This document shows, in pieces, positions 59,149 to 64,000 of a DNA stretch of 64,000 nt. The position numbers and the translations under genes are program-made. Within the stretch, counting starts at the first letter, position 1, and each line of letters starts with the position of its first letter. The notes under the pieces are model-generated. The model saw nothing but the letters and a program-made list of their open reading frames with translations. It was not told the DNA's origin and made no database searches. The DNA lies in assembly GCA_027924585.1 (NCBI GenBank), contig BSBM01000106.1, positions 40,840,001 to 40,904,000 of the forward strand, given 5' to 3'. Origin of the DNA: Larix kaempferi. Its lineage: Eukaryota; Streptophyta; Pinopsida; Pinales; Pinaceae.

Positions 59149-60530
59149 ATCTTCTTCCTCATCAGCACCATCTTCCCCATGAGCTCGTGAATTGTGAAAC
59201 CTAGGCTTCAAATCTTGTGGCCAAATATTTGCAAAACAGTTCTCTTTATTGTTAAACTACAACTTTAAACATAGAATCCTTAACCAGTCCATGACATAGA
59301 TCACATAATCAACAGAATAACCTGATCCCTGTCAGGCACAGTTCCATCCACTTGCAATAACAGATCAGAAAACATTCAGTCATGGGACATAACAAAAATA
59401 AAATATTAGAACCAGAATATTACAATATCTTATTTTTCAAAACAACTTAACTACCCCAGAAGAAATGACCCACCTCCGCATCAACAAGTGCTTGATCATC
59501 ATCTGCATATACCATGTTCAAAAACAATACCTACAAAATAGGAAACAATTACAAAAGTATACACTATAAGGTCATTTCTGGAAATATTTCCAATAAAGAT
59601 GCCAGCTATTATTCCTAATGCTCGGACCATAGATTTAAAAATACTGCAATCAAGCGTGACAAAAATTCTCTCAATATCTATGGGGGGGGATGAGCTTCGC
59701 AAAATGCAGAACTGATATAAAAAAGTGGAAACCATGACTTCTTAAAATTTTCCCCAAAGATCTATGAAACTTCCCAGTAACAATAAAACAATACTCAAGT
59801 AAAATATTGAAGTCTCCCAGTGTAACTGAAAATAAATGCCACTTAAAAGGACATTGATTATGCATATCTGATGCCATGGATGAATTTTATGCTTAGAAAA
59901 TTTAACTCCGATATATCACATTCTTGTATAAATTTCAACTCACTAGTAGTGTCAAGGATACTGATATCTATGACAGTAAAAATAGAATACCAGAATTCAC
60001 ATGCTTCAAGAGCCACATCCGCATCGTTGTCTTGATTTGCTTGCAGCATGTATTCAATGACGTTTCTCATGTGGGGCTGCACAATAAATGTTTACCCAAT
60101 TGTAGGAATAAGAACCCCTAACTTTATAGTTTTCAAATCTAAAGCGTAAATTCTAAAACTCAACAAAATAAACTTCACAGTAATGTAAGAGAAAGGTCAG
60201 TTTTCCACGCAATCTATTCCACACTACAAATCTAAAAACTAGAAATACAAGTCATTATAATGTTAGATAACTGGGACAAAAGTTAACAATATAAATCATA
60301 GAACCAAGACCTACTATTTGTGATGTTAATACCAAAACAATAACAAAAGGAGGATTCGCATAGATAGAAAAACCAGTAAATTAAAATGGAATGAAAATAT
60401 GTTGAAAGATCTACCTGTAAGATACATACATACCACAAGTATCCATTGGTGGACAAGACAACATATTATAGCAACTCACCTGCAGGAAATCAGGCTAAAT
60501 CTCAAGTAGTTGAACCAATGTCGCACATCC
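59149..60530 (-). pseudogene. TRN1: Transportin-1 (TRN1, karyopherin beta-2) pseudogene fragment
   Basis: Six exon-like blocks on the minus strand follow the protein order. About 60527-60480 gives CATLVQLLEI, stop, PDFLQ; 60076-59991 gives [18 protein letters not shown], then VALEACEFW; 59711-59645 gives SAFCEA, then ILREFLSRLI; 59530-59474 gives LNMVYADDDQALVDAE; 59350-59322 gives VPDRDQ; 59214-59149 gives DLKPRFHNSRAHGEDGADEE. Most borders are GT-AG. Transportin imports PY-NLS cargo such as hnRNPs, and these blocks fall in its HEAT repeats and the start of the acidic loop. Breaks: TAG in the first block, TAG in the SAFCEA exon, a lost base at the 59350 exon and a missing AG before 59214. 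Neither N-terminal exons nor the exon after the acidic loop were found. Confidence 0.85.
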
Positions 60531-61563
60531 ATGGACATCAAAATAACTCAAAATCACATTACTACACAAAATTCATGTTGAAATCATTGGCCAAAAATGA
60601 AACAAAGATTACAATTATAAAATATAATAGACCATAAAAGTAGTCCAGTTAGAACATGGATAAGCCTAAATATTTGCACTCCATCAAGCTTGCGTTTCCT
60701 TCACTTATTCAAAAAATTAAATAGCAAGAAAATATTGATCCCACAGGAAGAGCACCAATAATGCTTTTTATATCTAATGCTGAGAAGTAATCAACATTTT
60801 ACATAAGAAATTGTTCACTTGCTTTCCCTACACCTTGTCGTTATGCACATTGTTGAAAAATCTTATGGAGAAGCTGTGAAAGCAAACTATACCATGATAC
60901 ATTATTATTAGCCTAGAGAAACATTGTATACAACTGAAAATCAATATATATGAAACACCAAACAACAACAACATTTGGAAAACTCTTTCCTCGCACATTC
61001 ATGTTCACTAGTTTCTTATCCTTTCAGTAAAGCCAACATCGACAATATAACAACATTTATATAAGACCACCTCTAAGTTCATGACTCATTCAGACAATAG
61101 TTTAGCAAAGGGAGATCTACCTCTAGATGCACTCTTTCAACACATTACTTACAGACTGCTTCCACACAAACATCCTATTTCAGTCAACTCAAAAGCCTCC
61201 TATTTCAATTACACTCTACTATTCATTTTTGCCAGTATTCCTGCAGAGCAATCAATTCCTTGAACACTTCAATAAAACAAACAACATAATAAAAATAACA
61301 GTACTAGCTCCATATAATAAAGCAAAGAAGTGATCAATAAGTACCAAACTGATGATGGTCAATTGGGTCTAGCTTGAGTAGTTGTGGGATGGTGTTATTC
61401 TCCCCACCCATATAACACCGGCGATTCTCGTCTGTAGTAAGAGAACACCAAACAATGAATGCAACATGAAATACATACGTTAAGAAGCATCATGATCATA
61501 CAGAACCAAAAGAAATGATGGTCATAATTGGTGTGTGCAAACACCAGAGTGTCATGTTGCAAG
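60531..61563. other. No gene recognised
   Basis: AT-rich sequence with short open frames. It may contain intron sequence of the transportin copy, but no further exon could be matched. Confidence 0.4.
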
Positions 61564-62054
61564 TGTTAGAAAAACAGGATCGCAGAGCAATAACAATAAA
61601 CAGAAATGCAAATATAATCACACAAACACATTACAAGAGAGACATAAATATATCGTGGTTCACTCCAAGATGGGCTACGTCCACACTGAAATTGCCAGTC
61701 CTTATTATTATACTGTCCAGCAAAGTGAAGGGATACAATCTGCAGCACAGCCGCTGCACTTCCTCTTCACTATCTCACAGTCTCTCTTCCGATCTCAGAG
61801 ATCTTTACAATGCATAATACCTATTACATAAACCCTAGCCATATTACAATGTATTTCTTATAAAGGGAAATACAAAGGAAAAATACCACGGGTTACCCAA
61901 AACCATGGGCTCGTAAAACAACCCCAAAAATATCCTTCGGGGGATTCGCCCCCGGACCCCCCAGCTGGGGGTAATTACCCCCACACCGCTGGGGTGAGTG
62001 TACAGTCCTTTTACATATCATATAAAGCTGGGGTACAAACACGGCTGAATAACA
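61564..62054 (-). mobile_element. Lone copia-type LTR
   Basis: Ends are TGTTAG at 61564 and ATAACA at 62054, so the minus strand runs TGTTAT...CTAACA. On the minus strand it has a C/G-rich hairpin zone (GGTCCGGGGGCGAATCCCCC), then TTTATAAG as TATA box (about 61855-61862), then the word GTGGACGTAGCCCATCTTGG, which I associate with the R-U5 part of some plant copia LTRs. The bases flanking it do not form a clear duplication, and neither a primer site nor pol remnants are adjacent. Confidence 0.55.
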
Positions 62055-63935
62055 TCTCTGAATTTGGAAGATCAAAACAATCTTTCGCTTGGAGACAGAT
62101 CACAACAACTCCACCACTGCTGCACTTGCTGGACTTGGACTTGGAAAATTTCTCCTCTTCACCTTCATGCTAGAAGGCCAACTGAAACTGAGTTCTTCTC
62201 AGTTTCTACCAAGTTCCCCATCAATCCTACCAAGTTCCCTAGGTTGAATGGGTACATTGGGAATTGTAATAAGGGAGCAAAGGAATAATTTTTATACATT
62301 AGAATAGTCCAAGTGTTTAATAAATAAGTTGAATAAATGAATCCAAGAGGAATTATAGGTGGCAAATGGTTTTGAGGACATTTGGAGGATGTGGGACCCA
62401 CACTAGCTTGGTTTCTCACTACCACATGGAAAATATCACTTTCCATTTCGAATCCATGGGAAGGAAAACATTATTGGGTGAGTTGGTAAGGCATAAACAT
62501 GGAATGGAGCATCTTAGGTCGAAATGGTAACCTCCATGGAAGAGGAAGTGTCAAACTGAAGGCTAGTGGACACTTGGGCTAGATTCCCTAGTCTTATGAC
62601 AACAATGATGAAGCATCTATGACATCTATGACAAAATTCAGATATGACTTCTGACATCTGACCATTATGACATGTCAGCCCCAAAAATAGGCTCAAGGAA
62701 GGTGCTCATGGATTTGGAGAAGCCCAAGAGACTCCTACTCGAATTTGGGAGAAGATGGAAGGTTGGAAACTAGGAGACAAGTGGCAAATGTGGAATATTT
62801 CCTAAGTGTAAATCTATAGAAGCTAATGAGAGGATTTGGACCCTTAGAAGGCTAATGTTGGTTATAAAATGTAGAAATCAAGTATGAGAATGGCTTTTGA
62901 TCATTTGAGAAAAATTGCATTTGTGAAGAGAGAGCTAGTGGATGACTAGTTTCTTGCCTTAGCCAATTTCAAGGGTGAAAGATCCCCATCCAAGTTGGTG
63001 TTTGGAGAGGCCACTCAGGTCTTTCATGGATATTTAATGGAGTTTTATTTGCAGGTATCAGATACAGGGCGGCTCATGGTTTTTTTTAGTGCAGCACCAT
63101 CTCTCAACCATTTCCAGTTTTGAAGGCATATTCATACTCCTTGAGGGAGGTCATTTTTGGTGAGCTCTTGTATTCATTGGAAGACCTTCATATGATGTAT
63201 TTCTAATTGCAATAGCTTCATATCCTCTGTTCTTCATATTCAGAAAGTCTCAGGTCGAAATACTCACTGATTGTATGCAAAAATGTTGATTAATGAGCAA
63301 ACAATGTCCATTTCCCCACTACATTGATGTATATCATTATAATGCTAATGATTTCGAATGAATGGATGATTGTCTGATACATTTGTGATTAATATACTAC
63401 CATGGATTTATTTTACTAGTTTCTTGTACTATACTTGATCATTTGAAGTATTTTTACTCAGTTTAATTGCATTGGGAGAAGAAATAGTGCCATTTCCCCA
63501 AGGGTTGAATGGGTGATTTTTGCAGCTGAATGGGAGAGGGTTGGAACATATATAATAATAAATTAGTGGTGCACATGAGACCTTAATAACATCCTTAATA
63601 CATTCTCTACCTCTATTCAGAAATTCGAGGGAGTTTGGAAGCATTTGGGAGGCCATTTTCAGTGTTACCCAGGGGGGATTTGATGCACAATTTACTAGTT
63701 AAAATCCCATACATTGACCAGAATATAAATCAAGTTTTCAGAAGTATTTTGATTGTTATAAATCATCCCTAAACCTAATATTCAAGTCTAAATATCATTC
63801 ATATACCCTTACAGAATATTTGGGAGCATTTCGGTTAATTTGGAGGCCAAAACAGCAAAACTAGTCAAAGGTCGAAATTGGGGAAAAATTGGAAAATTGG
63901 GCATTTTCATAAAATTTTGAAAAAGGGTCATTACA
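62055..63935 (+). mobile_element. Second LTR-like segment
   Basis: It shares ordered blocks with 57540-58240 (GGAAGGTGCTCATG, CTATGACA words, GAAAGATCCCCATCC), carries a TATAAAATG box at about 62855 and ends GGGTCATTACA, complementary to the TGTAATG start at 57339. It may be the 3' LTR of an old element, or an independent copy. No protein remnant of an element is seen between the two LTR-like pieces. Confidence 0.4.
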
Positions 63936-64000
63936 CCAAAATTTTTCCCCTGAGACAGGATCAGTGACAGGTTTCTCCATTGCAGGCAACTTTGAAAACA

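Overview
The window looks like intergenic nuclear DNA from a seed plant with a large, repeat-rich genome. Supporting evidence is an intact Ty1/copia element, a decayed Ty3/gypsy chromovirus with very long LTRs, a plant LINE, retroelement primer-binding sites matching initiator tRNA-Met, GT-AG introns, and broken copies of three eukaryotic host genes. A conifer or other gymnosperm would fit, but the sequence does not prove it. I found only one intact long protein gene, the copia gag-pol. No prokaryotic features were seen.

Layout. 1-3.5 kb: an intron-containing, broken gene that looks like an unclassified DDE-type transposase (+). 3.7-11.8 kb: a large inverted structure. Each arm has an outer CAT/ATG-rich microsatellite and about seven tandem copies of a ~360-bp repeat. 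The two arms face each other across a 1.24-kb spacer that is a fragment of a plant NO VEIN-like/sacsin-like HSP90-type ATPase gene. I read this as a foldback-type transposon with a captured gene fragment. 12.7-15.2 kb: a multi-exon gene of unknown function (-) with short, phase-0, partly duplicated exons. 15.2-19.5 kb: gene-poor DNA with motif clusters, palindromes and short duplications. 19.5-23.8 kb: a 4.28-kb solo LTR (-) with target duplication AATTG, sitting in the last codons of a RanBP1 pseudogene (23.8-24.6 kb, -). 25.4-28.5 kb: a ~169-bp tandem repeat, a TCGAC-rich stretch and a possible short solo LTR.

28.5-50.4 kb is a nest. A Ty3/gypsy chromovirus with LTRs of about 4.57 kb (target duplication TTGGA) has its pol split by a 7.8-kb Ty1/copia element (target duplication TTACC). 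The copia LTRs differ at one base in 487 by eye, while the gypsy LTRs differ at roughly 5-6% of sampled positions, so the copia insertion is recent. The copia element carries four different tandem arrays (73, 87, 84 and 23 bp) between its pol stop and its 3' LTR, which is unusual.

50.4-64 kb: mostly non-coding DNA, then a broken LINE (54.4-56.0 kb) cut by a 3' copia fragment on the minus strand (56.0-57.3 kb). An LTR-like segment, a MITE-like inverted repeat, a tRNA-like sequence, a transportin-1 (TRN1) pseudogene fragment (59.1-60.5 kb, -), a lone copia-type LTR (61.6-62.1 kb, -) and a second LTR-like segment follow.

There is no cooperating pathway here. The window records successive insertions, gene-fragment capture and decay. 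The foldback-like structure and the array-bearing copia element are the two parts that stand out most.
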